A stretch of DNA of 45,969 bases from Candidatus Poseidoniia archaeon (GTDB lineage: Archaea > Thermoplasmatota > Poseidoniia > MGIII > CG-Epi1). Below, piece after piece: positions 1 to 8,563 of this stretch (the stretch's first letter is position 1; every line of letters begins with the position of its first letter). The translations under genes were made by a program, and so were the position numbers. The stretch lies in contig JASMLC010000013.1 of NCBI GenBank assembly GCA_030748895.1, positions 1 through 45,969 on the forward strand. The letters run 5' to 3'. The notes under the pieces were generated by a model. It was not told the DNA's origin, ran no database searches, and saw only the letters and a program-made list of their open reading frames with translations.

Positions 1-45
1 GAGGAAGTCCGTGAATTCTGCGCTGGCTTCCCGCTGCCACACTAA
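1..45 (+). CDS. glyA: 3' end of a gene, probably serine hydroxymethyltransferase (partial)
   Basis: The first 45 bases read in frame 1 as 14 residues, EEVREFCAGFPLPH, followed by TAA. From family knowledge, serine hydroxymethyltransferases, which interconvert serine and glycine using tetrahydrofolate and PLP, often end in a helix of the form V-x-x-L/F-C-x-x-F-P-L. The match is good but rests on 14 residues only. The gene enters from outside the window and is followed directly by a T6 run. It converges on the sulfotransferase-like gene. Confidence 0.45.
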   Translation, partial: EEVREFCAGFPLPH

Positions 46-59
46 TCTTTTTTAAATAG
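46..59 (+). terminator. Oligo-T terminator after the partial gene
   Basis: A run of six T (48-53) follows the TAA stop at 43-45, within an AT-rich stretch in otherwise GC-rich DNA. Archaeal RNA polymerase can terminate at oligo-T without a strong hairpin, and no hairpin is visible. The position between convergent genes fits a terminator. The same AT-rich stretch could instead be mistaken for a TATA box, but no rightward gene begins at the expected distance. Confidence 0.3.
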
Positions 60-74
60 TAGTAGTCGAGGATT

Positions 75-797
75 TTAACCGCGTAGCCTATGCTTTCGCA
101 GCCGCTCGTAGTGCGGCTGGCACACGTCCAGGATTGCCTGCTGGGCTGGCGCCAGCTCTCCTTCGCGCGGCCGCCACGGCTGGAAGCCGGTCGAGCGGTT
201 GACGGAGTCATACCAGTAAGGCGCCCAGACGCCGTCGCTGTCGCGCGGGCCGGATGGCCATGCCAGCATTTCGTCGCGAAACTCGATGCTGAGGCGCTGG
301 CAGAGCGTGCCCAGCACCTTGCGCGGGTCGGTCAGCACATCCTTCGCGTCGAGCACCGGTGGCACCTCGCCCGTGAGCTCGCGTACGTAGTCGAAGATTT
401 CCGCCTGTTGCAGGATACCCACGTCGTCTACCGTCACGTCGCCCCTCTTGCGGGCGTAGGAGAGTAGCACCTCGCGCGGGTCGCGAATCAGGAAGCAGTT
501 CCGCACTTCTGCCATCCAGCCGCGATTAATGTGCGGCAGCAAGTGGTGCGTCATCTGTTTCTGGTAGAATATTGCGGATTCGACCGGCGCCAGTAACCCC
601 GCGACCGCGCGCTGCCAGTCGGTCTCGCCGGCGGCGATGACCTCGTCGCGGCCAGGGTGCTCGATGCCGGTTTCCGCGAGGAAGTGCGCGTAGAGCGGCT
701 CATCCACCACGACCGTATCGGGGCGATTCTCCCACGCACGCATCATCGCCGTTGAGATGTTGCGCGGGCCGGACCACATCGCGATGCGCAACGTCAC
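75..797 (-). CDS. Sulfotransferase-like P-loop protein
   Basis: The 240-residue product opens with MTLRIAMWSGPRNIST. The GPRNIST segment (residues 10-16) matches the phosphosulfate-binding loop of PAPS-dependent sulfotransferases. An IRDPREVLLSYARKR segment near residue 104 resembles the 3'-phosphate-binding R-D-P motif of that fold. The substrate cannot be read from sequence. The GTG start (797-795) overlaps the stop of the upstream aminotransferase gene as GTGA, so the two are probably translated together. From family knowledge, proteins of this type are often encoded beside, or fused to, class IV aminotransferases, including plant BCAT-like proteins. Sulfotransferase chemistry itself is unproven for this branch, so it may act as another kind of nucleotide-binding transferase. 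Confidence 0.75.
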   Translation of the reverse strand: MTLRIAMWSGPRNISTAMMRAWENRPDTVVVDEPLYAHFLAETGIEHPGRDEVIAAGETDWQRAVAGLLAPVESAIFYQKQMTHHLLPHINRGWMAEVRNCFLIRDPREVLLSYARKRGDVTVDDVGILQQAEIFDYVRELTGEVPPVLDAKDVLTDPRKVLGTLCQRLSIEFRDEMLAWPSGPRDSDGVWAPYWYDSVNRSTGFQPWRPREGELAPAQQAILDVCQPHYERLRKHRLRG

Positions 798-1693
798 GCT
801 TGCTCCAGCATCCGCTCGTAGAGTCCGCGCAGCCGCGCCGTCACTGGCCCGGGCGCCGGGAGGGTGCGGCTGTCGATGCTGCGGGCGGGCGTTACTCCCC
901 CGAAAGTGCCGGTGACGAACGCCTCTTCCGCTTCGCGGAGCGCCGCGGGCGGGAAGTCTGCCTCGCTACAGGTGATGTTGTTGTCGCGGCAGAGGCGGAG
1001 TATCGCCTGGCGGGTAATCCCGCCGAGGCAGTAGCGGCCGGTAGAGGTGCGCACCTCGCCGCCGGCGACGTGGAAGAAGTGGGTCGAGTTGCAGGTCGAG
1101 ACGTTGCCGTGCGGGTCGAGCATGATGCCCTCGTCGCCTCCCAGTGCGGTTGCCTCGCGGCAGGCCTGGATGCAGTTGTGCTTGCTGAGGCTGTTGATGC
1201 GCGGGTCCTGCACTTCGGGGCCGGGCCGCCGCGTCGTCACGCTGACGAGCGCGATTCCGCGTGTGTAGAGCGCCGGGTCGGGCGTCTTCCACTCGGGGAT
1301 GATGACCAGCGTCGGCCCGCCCGCCGAGGCGCGCGGGTCCTGGAACGGCGTCGCCTTGGGTCCGCGCGAGACGACCAGCCTCACGTGCGCACCGTCTTCC
1401 ATCTCGTTCGCCGCGATCGTGCGGTAGAGTTCGCCCTCCAGCTCCGCCAGTGTTAGCGGCAGCTCGAGGCCGATGGCTGCGGCGCCCGCTACCAGCCGTT
1501 GCAGGTGCTCCGGCAGGAACGCGAATTTCCCTTTGTGCAGCCGCAGTCCCTCCCAGACCCCGTCACCGAGCAGGAAGCCGGCGTCGAAGACCGAGACAGT
1601 GGCGGCGTTGCGCGGCAGCAGTTCGCCGTTGACGTTGACGAGCACGCTGGCATTGCGTTCGTCCTCGAGGCAGGCGTGCGTCCCGGTTGCCAT
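794..1693 (-). CDS. Class IV aminotransferase (branched-chain or D-amino-acid type)
   Basis: This is a PLP-dependent aminotransferase of fold type IV, probably acting on branched-chain or related amino acids. From ATG 1693 it has 299 residues, normal for the family. The segment FDAGFLLGDGVWEGLR (residues 36-51) is the family's N-terminal signature. Lys171 in SLSKHNC is the expected Schiff-base lysine, followed by the PLP-binding segment DPHGNVSTCNSTHFF. The frame is open to a GTG at 1741, but the only TATA-like element (about 1743-1751) would put transcription start near 1720, downstream of that GTG, so ATG 1693 is preferred. Downstream it overlaps the sulfotransferase-like gene. Substrate preference (BCAT, D-alanine aminotransferase or aminodeoxychorismate lyase) is not settled; the neighbour argues for a BCAT-like enzyme. 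Confidence 0.8.
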   Translation of the reverse strand: MATGTHACLEDERNASVLVNVNGELLPRNAATVSVFDAGFLLGDGVWEGLRLHKGKFAFLPEHLQRLVAGAAAIGLELPLTLAELEGELYRTIAANEMEDGAHVRLVVSRGPKATPFQDPRASAGGPTLVIIPEWKTPDPALYTRGIALVSVTTRRPGPEVQDPRINSLSKHNCIQACREATALGGDEGIMLDPHGNVSTCNSTHFFHVAGGEVRTSTGRYCLGGITRQAILRLCRDNNITCSEADFPPAALREAEEAFVTGTFGGVTPARSIDSRTLPAPGPVTARLRGLYERMLEQA

Positions 1694-1742
1694 CACCCTG
1701 CCGATGCGACTGCGCTTATTGAGAACGCGGGTAACCGCCACT

Positions 1743-1751
1743 CTAATTTAG
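1743..1751. promoter_or_regulatory. Shared TATA-like element between divergent genes
   Basis: The near-palindromic CTAATTTAG is the only AT-rich element between the leftward aminotransferase gene and the rightward surface-protein gene. It lies 20-27 nt before GTG 1770/ATG 1773, giving a leaderless rightward mRNA. It lies about 50 nt before ATG 1693, giving a leader of about 25 nt leftward. One element could serve both directions. Confidence 0.45.
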
Positions 1752-1769
1752 CAGCCAGCGGACTCGCCT

Positions 1770-4700
1770 GTGATGACTCGCCGGGCGACCGTGCTGCTGC
1801 TGGTGCTGCTGCTGGCACTGCCGCCCGCCAGCGGCGACTGGACCATGTTCGGCGGCGACGCCACCCACAGCGGCCTCGCCGCGCCGACCGAGCGCTCGAT
1901 TGACAAGCGCGAGCCCGTAGTCTCATGGGACCGCGGCAACGGCGACCCCGGCACCGACTGTAGCGGCGTAATCGAGTGTGAAACAGTCTTCTCCTGGGGC
2001 AGCGTCATCGGCAACTTCTCGGCCGGCGTCGACGGCGAATACGACCGCAATGTGCTCCACATCGCTTACGCGACCGCCGAGGAGGATGGCGACGACCTGC
2101 GCGGTTTCCTCGAAATCCGCGACGGCGGCTTCCCCGGGCGGTTGATGTGGCGGCGCGACCTCGGTATTGTGCGCGACAGCTCCAACAACTCGCTCGAGAC
2201 TGATTTCACCAGCTACGACGCAGCTTACGCGACTCCCACGCTGGGCGACTTCAATGGTAACGGGCGGCCCGATATCGCCATCGCGACCCCGCACGGCGTC
2301 GTGGAATTCTTCGAGCCGAAGATTAGCTGGAATTCGGGCTCGGGCACCTACGGCGGTTCCGGCGCAGTCTGGTCGAACGGCCACTGGTCTTACGATACCG
2401 GCCTCACGATTATCCGCTCCAACCCGGCCGTCAGCGACCTTGACGGTGGCGACGATCTGGTTATAAGCGGCCTCGACCCCGCCGAAGGCACGGCAGCGGT
2501 CGTTGCGCTCGACGGCGACGGCACCCGCCTCTGGCGCTACGAGTTCGACGCGACCGAGGTATCGTCGCCGGTAGTACTGCGCGAGGGTGCCAGCCGCAAA
2601 ATCTTCGTTTCGTACCACGACAACAGCAACCTGAAGGTGTACGGCATCCAGGGCGGCAACGCGATTTCGGGCTGGGGGCCAAAGACGGTCGGCAGCATCG
2701 TTGACCCGGCCGATAGCAACTTGCACCCGCTGCTGCCGAGCCTGCTGCTCGCGGATTTTACCGACGATAGCGGCACTGAAATCATCGTACCGCGGCCGGC
2801 GCCTGAGGATAGCGGTGACTCCAGCCTGCATGTCTACCAGCTGGACGGGACGGCGGCGGCCGACTGGGGCTCCAGCTACACTTTCAGCGACGGCGGCGAC
2901 ATGGATGCGACGCCCGCCATCGGCGACGTCGATGGCGATGGCGACCTGGAGCTGGTGGCGGTCACCTGGCTTGACCCCAGCGCCACCACCAACACCGAGG
3001 AGACGCATGTCTGGGCGCTCGAATCGGACCGCACGCAGCTATGGCACACCACCTACGACACATCGTCCGGGGGCGGCGGCTGGGATGACGACGAGCACGC
3101 GATTTCGTCCCCCATCCTGGCAGTCATCAACACCGAGGACAGCCTCGGCAGCGACAACTGGGACGTCTTCAGCTGCACCACCCCCGAGTGCTTCGCGCTC
3201 GACGGCAGTGACGGCCGCAGCGGCGGCGGAGGGCAGCCCGAGCTGTGGCACGTGACGCTCGAGAATCGCGAGAACTCCAACCGCATCTTCAACTCGCCGG
3301 CGGCGTCCGACGTCGACGGCGACGGGCTGCTCGACCTTATCGTGGACGGCTCGGTCTGGTCGGCCGACCTCGCCGACCTTGCGGTCTACCGCGACGACAT
3401 CACGATTACCAACTCCGATGACGACGAGGTCGATACGGCGCTCGAGGGCGAGGAGCTGACTTTCTTCCCGCTCACGGTGCGCAACGAAGGCAACCACGAC
3501 GCGCTTGATATGACAGTCGAGGTGCGGCTGGACGACCCCGCCAGCGGCGAGCTGCTCCATGAAGAGCAGGAGCTGGACATCGACGCCAACTCGGTGCTCG
3601 ACCTGACCAGCTTCGACTGGACTGCGCCGGCGCCGGGCGACTACCGCATCTGGGTCGTCTGCGTCATCGACGCCGGCAGCAATGAGGAGGTGCGCTACGA
3701 TAACAACAACGCCAGCCGCCCGCTCACCGTTCGCCCCCAGTACGGCGTCGCGCTGGCGGCCGCCAACGCGACGCAGGACGCCGACCCCGGTGCCAGCGTC
3801 GGCTTCAGCGTCACGCTGCGCAACAGCGGCGTCGTGGCCGACAACTACACGATTACGGCGACGCTCCCCGCTGGCTGGAGCGGCAGCTGGCCGGCTAACG
3901 CCAGCGACGTCGCGCCGAACGGTACGGTCGCGCTGGCGCTGACGGTTGACGTCAACGGTAGCGCGACTGCCGGCGAGCACCTCGTCACGCTTACCGCCAC
4001 TTCGCAGGGCGACGCGAACGCCAGTGCCAGCCTTGCGCTGCGCGTCAATGTCTCGCAGCATTACGGCGTCGCGCTCGAGCTGCCGGTCGTGGCGCAGCGG
4101 GTATTCCCCGACACGTGGGTTTCCTACCCGGTGCGCGTCACCAACAGCGGCAACGGCAACGACACGTTTGATTTGTTCACCGGCACCGACTGGCAGGCGC
4201 AAATCCGCATCGGCGGCGCGCCCGCCGGTCAGGTCAGCCTCGGCCCCGGCGCAACCGCGCAGGCCGAGCTACGGCTGCGCCCGCCCGCTGAAGCGGGCTG
4301 GAACGAGTCGCGCGAAATATTCTTCACCGCCACATCGCAGGGCAATTCGAGCCATAGCGCGACGGTTGTGACCAACACCTCGGTCGGTGGGCTGATGGCC
4401 GCCTCGCCTGTCGCCGGCGCGTTGCCGGGCGGGGTCGCCTCGTTCCGGCTCGAGCTGGCGAACCTCGGCGACAGCAGCGACGATTTCGAGCTGGCACTGG
4501 TCGCGGGCGACCCCGGCTGGGAGCAGACGCTCGAGCCGGCGTCGCTGACGCTGGCGGCCGACGAGCACGGCTTCGCGTGGCTCAACTTCACTATTCCGCG
4601 CGAAGCCTCTCCGGGGACGGCGTACAACCTCACCCTGCGCGCCAGTAGCAGCTCGATGCAGGAGCAGGTGGCGCTGCGGCTGGAAGTGCTGGCGCCTTCA

Positions 4701-7355
4701 GGGCTGGGCCTCTGGCCGCTCGAGGAGGGCAACGACCGCGCTTTCGTCGACCCCGGCGCGACCGCCTTCTTCGATTTGCAGGTGCTGAACCACGAAGATA
4801 CGGCGCTGGACGTCAGCCTCGCGGCGACGCTGCCGGCCGGCTGGAGCGGTAGCTTCGACAACGCCAGCGGCTGGTCCAAGTCGGTCCCGGCTGGCGGCTC
4901 GGCGACGGTCTCGCTCGGAATCACCGCGCCCGACGACGCCGAGGCGGTCGAGACCGCGCACGCCGTGATTGAGGCGACGTCGGGCTCACGGCTGGCGCGG
5001 TTCCACGCCAATATTACGGTCAACCAGGATTTCGGCGTCGCGGTCGCGATGCCTCCCGAGGCGAAGTTGCTCGGTAACGTCTCGACGACGCTGCGCTTTA
5101 CGGTTACCAACAACGGTAACGGCGCCGACTCGCTCGAAATCACGGTGGGCGGCGCGTGGGTTAGCGGCTCGACCGAGGCACTGTCGTTCGCGCCGTTCGA
5201 GTCGCGCGAGCTGACCGTCATCGCCAACCCGGGCATGGAGGCGCCCGGGACGCTGGCGCAGCTGACCGTTGATGCGCGTTCGCTGACCGCCGACGAGGCG
5301 GGGCTCGACGTCACGGCGAGCAACAGTAGCGCGCTGGTCGCGACCGGCCTCCAGCTGCTGGCCGCTCCCGAAGGGCCAGTCGCGCCGGGCGAGACGGTGC
5401 AGTTCCTGCTCGGCGCGGTCGCGCTCTACGACCCCGGCAGCGCGACGACGCGGCTGGTGGTCGAAGCGCAGGGCGACGACGCCGGCTGGGCGACGGTCGC
5501 CGGCATCGAGAATTTCGAGGGCCGTGATACCCTCATCGTCAAGGTGGGCGTGCCGGAAATCGTGACGGTTAACGTCACCGTCCCGGCCGACGCCAGTGCC
5601 GGCGCGCACGCGATTACGCTGCGCGTCGAGGATAATGAAGAGCCGGCGCATGTCTCGACCGTCGCGCTCGAGTTCGAGGTCTCGCAGTCGCACGGGCTGG
5701 AGCTGCTGCTGGTCTCCGGGCCGGCGACCGTCGCCCCCGGCGGCGAGGCGAACTGGCTGGTTGACTTGCGCAACAGCGGCAACGGCAACGACAGCGCCAG
5801 CTTCACGCTCGAGGGGCTGCCAGCCGGCTGGAACGCCAGCTTCACGCCCGATAACGCCACGCTCGGCGCCGGCGCGAGCGCGGCCATCGGCCTGCGCGTC
5901 TCCGTCGGCAGCGACGCGACCGCCGGTAACCACGGCTTGACGCTGGTCGCTCAGGGGGCGGGCGCGAACACCAGCCTGCCGCTTGAGCTTAACGTCAGCT
6001 CGACACGCGGCGTTTCGCTCGTAATGACTGATTCCGCGTCGCAATCCGGCCGCGCGGGGCAGACCGTCTTCTACCGCTACACCGTTACCAACAGCGGCAA
6101 CGCGGCTGACACCATCGAGCTGGATGCGAGCGGACTGCTCGCGACGCAGGGCAGTGCAGTCCTCGACTGGACCGTCGCGACCCTTGGCGCCGGCGTGGAG
6201 AAGCCGGGTTACCTGCGCATCACGGTACCGGATGGCTCCGGCCCCTGGAGCGGCACCATTTCGGCGCGCTCGAGCAGCGACCCGGCGGTGGTCGATACGG
6301 TCGCGCTTACGCTCGCCTCCGAGTCGGTCTCCGACGCCTACTTGGAGGAGCTGCGCATCTCGCCCTCGTCGCCAGAGGAGGGCGACCGCGTGACCGCGTC
6401 GGTGACTGTGCTGGCGGGCGGCACTGACCTCGAGAGCGTCTACGTCGGCTTCTACCTCGACGGCACCTTCATCGGCGGCGAGCGGGTCAACCAGATTGCC
6501 GCCGGCTGGCGCGACAAGGTCGTGACCGTCAGCTTCGACGCGACCGGCGGCAGCCACCGCCTCGAGGCGGTCATCGACCCCGATAATGAAGTGGCCGAGA
6601 GCGACGAGTCCAACAACGAGCTCGAGCTTGCCTTCACCGTCGATAGCGGCAGCGGGCGGCTGCCGTTCTACCTGCTCTTTGTCGCGCTGGCCGCAGTCGG
6701 CGGCGCAGTCTACTACCGCTACCGCAACCGCGACCGGAAGCCGGCGCTGCCGCAGCGGCCCGGCCCGAAGCTGGCCGACGAGCCATCGGTAAAATTCCCG
6801 CTGGTGCTCAACTGCCAGCAGTGCGGCTCACGCGTGCGCGTCCCGCGGCCGGGCGCCTTCCGCTGTCCCGCCTGCAAGCACGTGGCGCGCGTAGAGCCGG
6901 ACGGCGCCATCGTCGACCACGACGCGCCGCGCGCCGAAGCGCCGGCCGGGCCGCCCCCGGAGGAGCCGCCCGCGCCGGCTGCCGCGCCGCAAGTCGACGC
7001 GGCCGCCGAAGCGCCCGCGCCCGAAACGGCGGCGCCCGCAGCGCCACCGAACGAACGCAGCGCGCGCATGGCGGCGTTCTTCGGCGACGCGTCGTCCCCG
7101 TCGCCCCCGCCGCGCGCGCCGTCGGCAGCCGACCCCCGGTCACGCGACGAGCGACTGGCGGAGCTGCGCGCAGCTCCGCCCGCAGAGCCGGAGCCCGAGG
7201 CGGCTGCCGAGCCGGCGGTGCCCGCCGCGCCGGAACCGGAACCGCCCGTGGAGGCGGAGGCGGCGCCCGCTGCCGAGGAGGCCGAGCCCGAGCCCAAGAA
7301 GTCGAAGAAGAAGGGGCCGCGCGATTTCGGCCCCAGCATCGGCGGACTGGGATGA
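1770..7355 (+). CDS. Giant surface protein: beta-propeller, NEW3/CARDB repeats, TM helix and cytoplasmic zinc ribbon
   Basis: The product has 1861 residues from GTG 1770 (1860 from ATG 1773). It starts with a signal peptide (residues 1-22). An N-terminal propeller opens with DWTMFGGDATHSGL, typical of PQQ-type propellers, and contains FG-GAP-like repeats such as LGDFNGNGRPDIAIA (near 158), IGDVDGDGDLELVAV (near 383) and a third near 511. A CARDB-like domain covers about 555-645. About eight tandem repeats of roughly 105 residues follow, with YGVAL/GLEL-type starts near nt 3738, 4063, 4390, 4705, 5032, 5345, 5690 and 6008. A second CARDB-like domain spans about 1525-1625 and one TM helix about 1631-1652. 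The cytoplasmic part holds a CxxC...CxxC ribbon (Cys1682, 1685, 1699, 1702) and a long Pro/Ala/Glu-rich tail ending in lysines. Many N-x-S/T sequons suggest glycosylation. The likely role is adhesion or S-layer-associated binding; the ligand is unknown. Its stop overlaps ychF. Confidence 0.85.
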   Translation: MMTRRATVLLLVLLLALPPASGDWTMFGGDATHSGLAAPTERSIDKREPVVSWDRGNGDPGTDCSGVIECETVFSWGSVIGNFSAGVDGEYDRNVLHIAYATAEEDGDDLRGFLEIRDGGFPGRLMWRRDLGIVRDSSNNSLETDFTSYDAAYATPTLGDFNGNGRPDIAIATPHGVVEFFEPKISWNSGSGTYGGSGAVWSNGHWSYDTGLTIIRSNPAVSDLDGGDDLVISGLDPAEGTAAVVALDGDGTRLWRYEFDATEVSSPVVLREGASRKIFVSYHDNSNLKVYGIQGGNAISGWGPKTVGSIVDPADSNLHPLLPSLLLADFTDDSGTEIIVPRPAPEDSGDSSLHVYQLDGTAAADWGSSYTFSDGGDMDATPAIGDVDGDGDLELVAVTWLDPSATTNTEETHVWALESDRTQLWHTTYDTSSGGGGWDDDEHAISSPILAVINTEDSLGSDNWDVFSCTTPECFALDGSDGRSGGGGQPELWHVTLENRENSNRIFNSPAASDVDGDGLLDLIVDGSVWSADLADLAVYRDDITITNSDDDEVDTALEGEELTFFPLTVRNEGNHDALDMTVEVRLDDPASGELLHEEQELDIDANSVLDLTSFDWTAPAPGDYRIWVVCVIDAGSNEEVRYDNNNASRPLTVRPQYGVALAAANATQDADPGASVGFSVTLRNSGVVADNYTITATLPAGWSGSWPANASDVAPNGTVALALTVDVNGSATAGEHLVTLTATSQGDANASASLALRVNVSQHYGVALELPVVAQRVFPDTWVSYPVRVTNSGNGNDTFDLFTGTDWQAQIRIGGAPAGQVSLGPGATAQAELRLRPPAEAGWNESREIFFTATSQGNSSHSATVVTNTSVGGLMAASPVAGALPGGVASFRLELANLGDSSDDFELALVAGDPGWEQTLEPASLTLAADEHGFAWLNFTIPREASPGTAYNLTLRASSSSMQEQVALRLEVLAPSGLGLWPLEEGNDRAFVDPGATAFFDLQVLNHEDTALDVSLAATLPAGWSGSFDNASGWSKSVPAGGSATVSLGITAPDDAEAVETAHAVIEATSGSRLARFHANITVNQDFGVAVAMPPEAKLLGNVSTTLRFTVTNNGNGADSLEITVGGAWVSGSTEALSFAPFESRELTVIANPGMEAPGTLAQLTVDARSLTADEAGLDVTASNSSALVATGLQLLAAPEGPVAPGETVQFLLGAVALYDPGSATTRLVVEAQGDDAGWATVAGIENFEGRDTLIVKVGVPEIVTVNVTVPADASAGAHAITLRVEDNEEPAHVSTVALEFEVSQSHGLELLLVSGPATVAPGGEANWLVDLRNSGNGNDSASFTLEGLPAGWNASFTPDNATLGAGASAAIGLRVSVGSDATAGNHGLTLVAQGAGANTSLPLELNVSSTRGVSLVMTDSASQSGRAGQTVFYRYTVTNSGNAADTIELDASGLLATQGSAVLDWTVATLGAGVEKPGYLRITVPDGSGPWSGTISARSSSDPAVVDTVALTLASESVSDAYLEELRISPSSPEEGDRVTASVTVLAGGTDLESVYVGFYLDGTFIGGERVNQIAAGWRDKVVTVSFDATGGSHRLEAVIDPDNEVAESDESNNELELAFTVDSGSGRLPFYLLFVALAAVGGAVYYRYRNRDRKPALPQRPGPKLADEPSVKFPLVLNCQQCGSRVRVPRPGAFRCPACKHVARVEPDGAIVDHDAPRAEAPAGPPPEEPPAPAAAPQVDAAAEAPAPETAAPAAPPNERSARMAAFFGDASSPSPPPRAPSAADPRSRDERLAELRAAPPAEPEPEAAAEPAVPAAPEPEPPVEAEAAPAAEEAEPEPKKSKKKGPRDFGPSIGGLG

Positions 7356-8533
7356 AGGTCGGGCTGGTCGGCAAGCCCAACGCGGGCAAGTCCACCTTCT
7401 TCAGCGCGGCGACGGCGGCCGACGCGCAAATCGGCGACTATCCTTTCACGACCATCGACTCCAACGTCGGCGTCGCGCACGTCCGCCGCGAATGCCCCTG
7501 TGGCTCGCTCGGCGTCGAATGCGAGCCGCACAACTCGCCCTGCCTGGGTGGCACGCGCTACCTGCCGGTCGAGCTGGTTGACGTCGCCGGGCTTGTGCCG
7601 GGCGCGCACGAGGGGCGGGGGATGGGCAACCAGTTCCTCGACGACCTGCGGCAGGCGGACGTGCTCATCCAGATTGTGGACGCCAGCGGCAGCACCGACC
7701 TCGAGGGCAACCACGCCGACGGGGCGGACCCCATGCGCGAGGTCGAATTCCTCGCCGGCGAGCTGCACCACTGGCTCGCCGGAATCATCCTGCGCAACTG
7801 GAGCCGCTCGGCGCGCGCGGTCGAGTCGGGCCGCGCGCTCGAGGATTTCCTCGCCGAGCGGCTGGCGGGGCTCGGCTTTTCGCGAGAGCAGGTTGTCGCC
7901 GCCCTGCGCGAGTGTGACCTGCCGGCGAACGTGCAGGCGTGGGGCGACGCTGACGGCCTTGCCCTCGCGCAGACGCTGCAAACGCTCGGCAAGCCCATCA
8001 TCGTTGCGGCCAACAAGGCGGACATCGCGCCGGCCGCGAACTTGGCGGCACTGGCGGCGGCGGGCGGCATCCCGGTCGCCGCCGACTACGAGCTGGCGCT
8101 GCGCAACGCCGCCAGGGCTGGCCTTCTTGAATACCGGCCGGGCGACATCGAGTTCGCGCTCGCCGACGGCGCCAGCCTCAGCGACGCGCAGCGCGCTGGG
8201 CTCGAGCGCATCGCCGCGTTCATTTCAGGAGTCGGCGTCGATGGGGCCGGCACCGGCGTCCAGCGCTGTCTCGAGGCGGCGGTGCTCGAGCGGCTCGACC
8301 TGATTGCCGCCTTCCCGGTCGAGGACGAGACGCACTACGCCGACTCGCACGGCAAGGTGCTCCCGGACGGCTACCTGCTGCCGCGCGGCGCGACCGCGCT
8401 GGCCTTGGCGTACAAGGTGCACAGCGACATCGGCGACGGCTTCATCCGCGCCATCGACTGCCGCACGAAGCGTATCATCGGCAAGGACCACGTACTGCAG
8501 GACGGAGACGTGGTGAAGATAGTCGCGGGTTGA
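7352..8533 (+). CDS. ychF: YchF/Obg-related GTPase with TGS domain
   Basis: This cytosolic P-loop GTPase/ATPase is related to OLA1/YchF and is thought to act with ribosomes. The G1 loop GKPNAGKST occupies residues 7-15. The G3 motif DVAGL begins at Asp77, and NKAD lies at 221-224. The last 80 or so residues, including [14 protein letters not shown], form a TGS domain. At 393 residues it matches the archaeal YchF class. The Cys-containing insert after G2 ([12 protein letters not shown]) is also usual for archaeal members. ATG 7352 overlaps the stop of the giant surface protein gene as ATGA. The open frame extends upstream to 6821, but that part only mirrors the surface protein gene in another frame, and the GTPase family begins at MKVGLVGKP. 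Confidence 0.92.
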   Translation: MKVGLVGKPNAGKSTFFSAATAADAQIGDYPFTTIDSNVGVAHVRRECPCGSLGVECEPHNSPCLGGTRYLPVELVDVAGLVPGAHEGRGMGNQFLDDLRQADVLIQIVDASGSTDLEGNHADGADPMREVEFLAGELHHWLAGIILRNWSRSARAVESGRALEDFLAERLAGLGFSREQVVAALRECDLPANVQAWGDADGLALAQTLQTLGKPIIVAANKADIAPAANLAALAAAGGIPVAADYELALRNAARAGLLEYRPGDIEFALADGASLSDAQRAGLERIAAFISGVGVDGAGTGVQRCLEAAVLERLDLIAAFPVEDETHYADSHGKVLPDGYLLPRGATALALAYKVHSDIGDGFIRAIDCRTKRIIGKDHVLQDGDVVKIVAG

Positions 8534-8535
8534 GC

Positions 8536-8543
8536 GCTATAAC
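8536..8543 (+). promoter_or_regulatory. TATA box of the nurA-herA operon
   Basis: GCTATAAC lies 21-28 nt before the nurA ATG at 8564, just after the ychF stop. The spacing predicts transcription start at or next to the ATG, so the mRNA is probably leaderless. Confidence 0.55.
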
Positions 8544-8563
8544 CCCGCTCCCCTTCCGGCAGT

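Noticed and set aside
1694-1741. Longer aminotransferase start at GTG 1741
   Set aside because: It would begin upstream of the predicted transcription start and adds residues with no family counterpart.
3738-6340. Tandem repeats in the giant surface protein as a DNA-level repeat array
   Set aside because: The periodicity of about 320 nt is at the level of protein domains; DNA copies are diverged, so this is domain duplication rather than a nucleotide repeat or CRISPR.
6719-7981. Long leftward open frame opposite the surface protein and ychF
   Set aside because: It is a shadow of GC-rich codons on the other strand; the translation is Arg/Ala/Ser-rich without motifs, and the opposite strand has firmly called genes.
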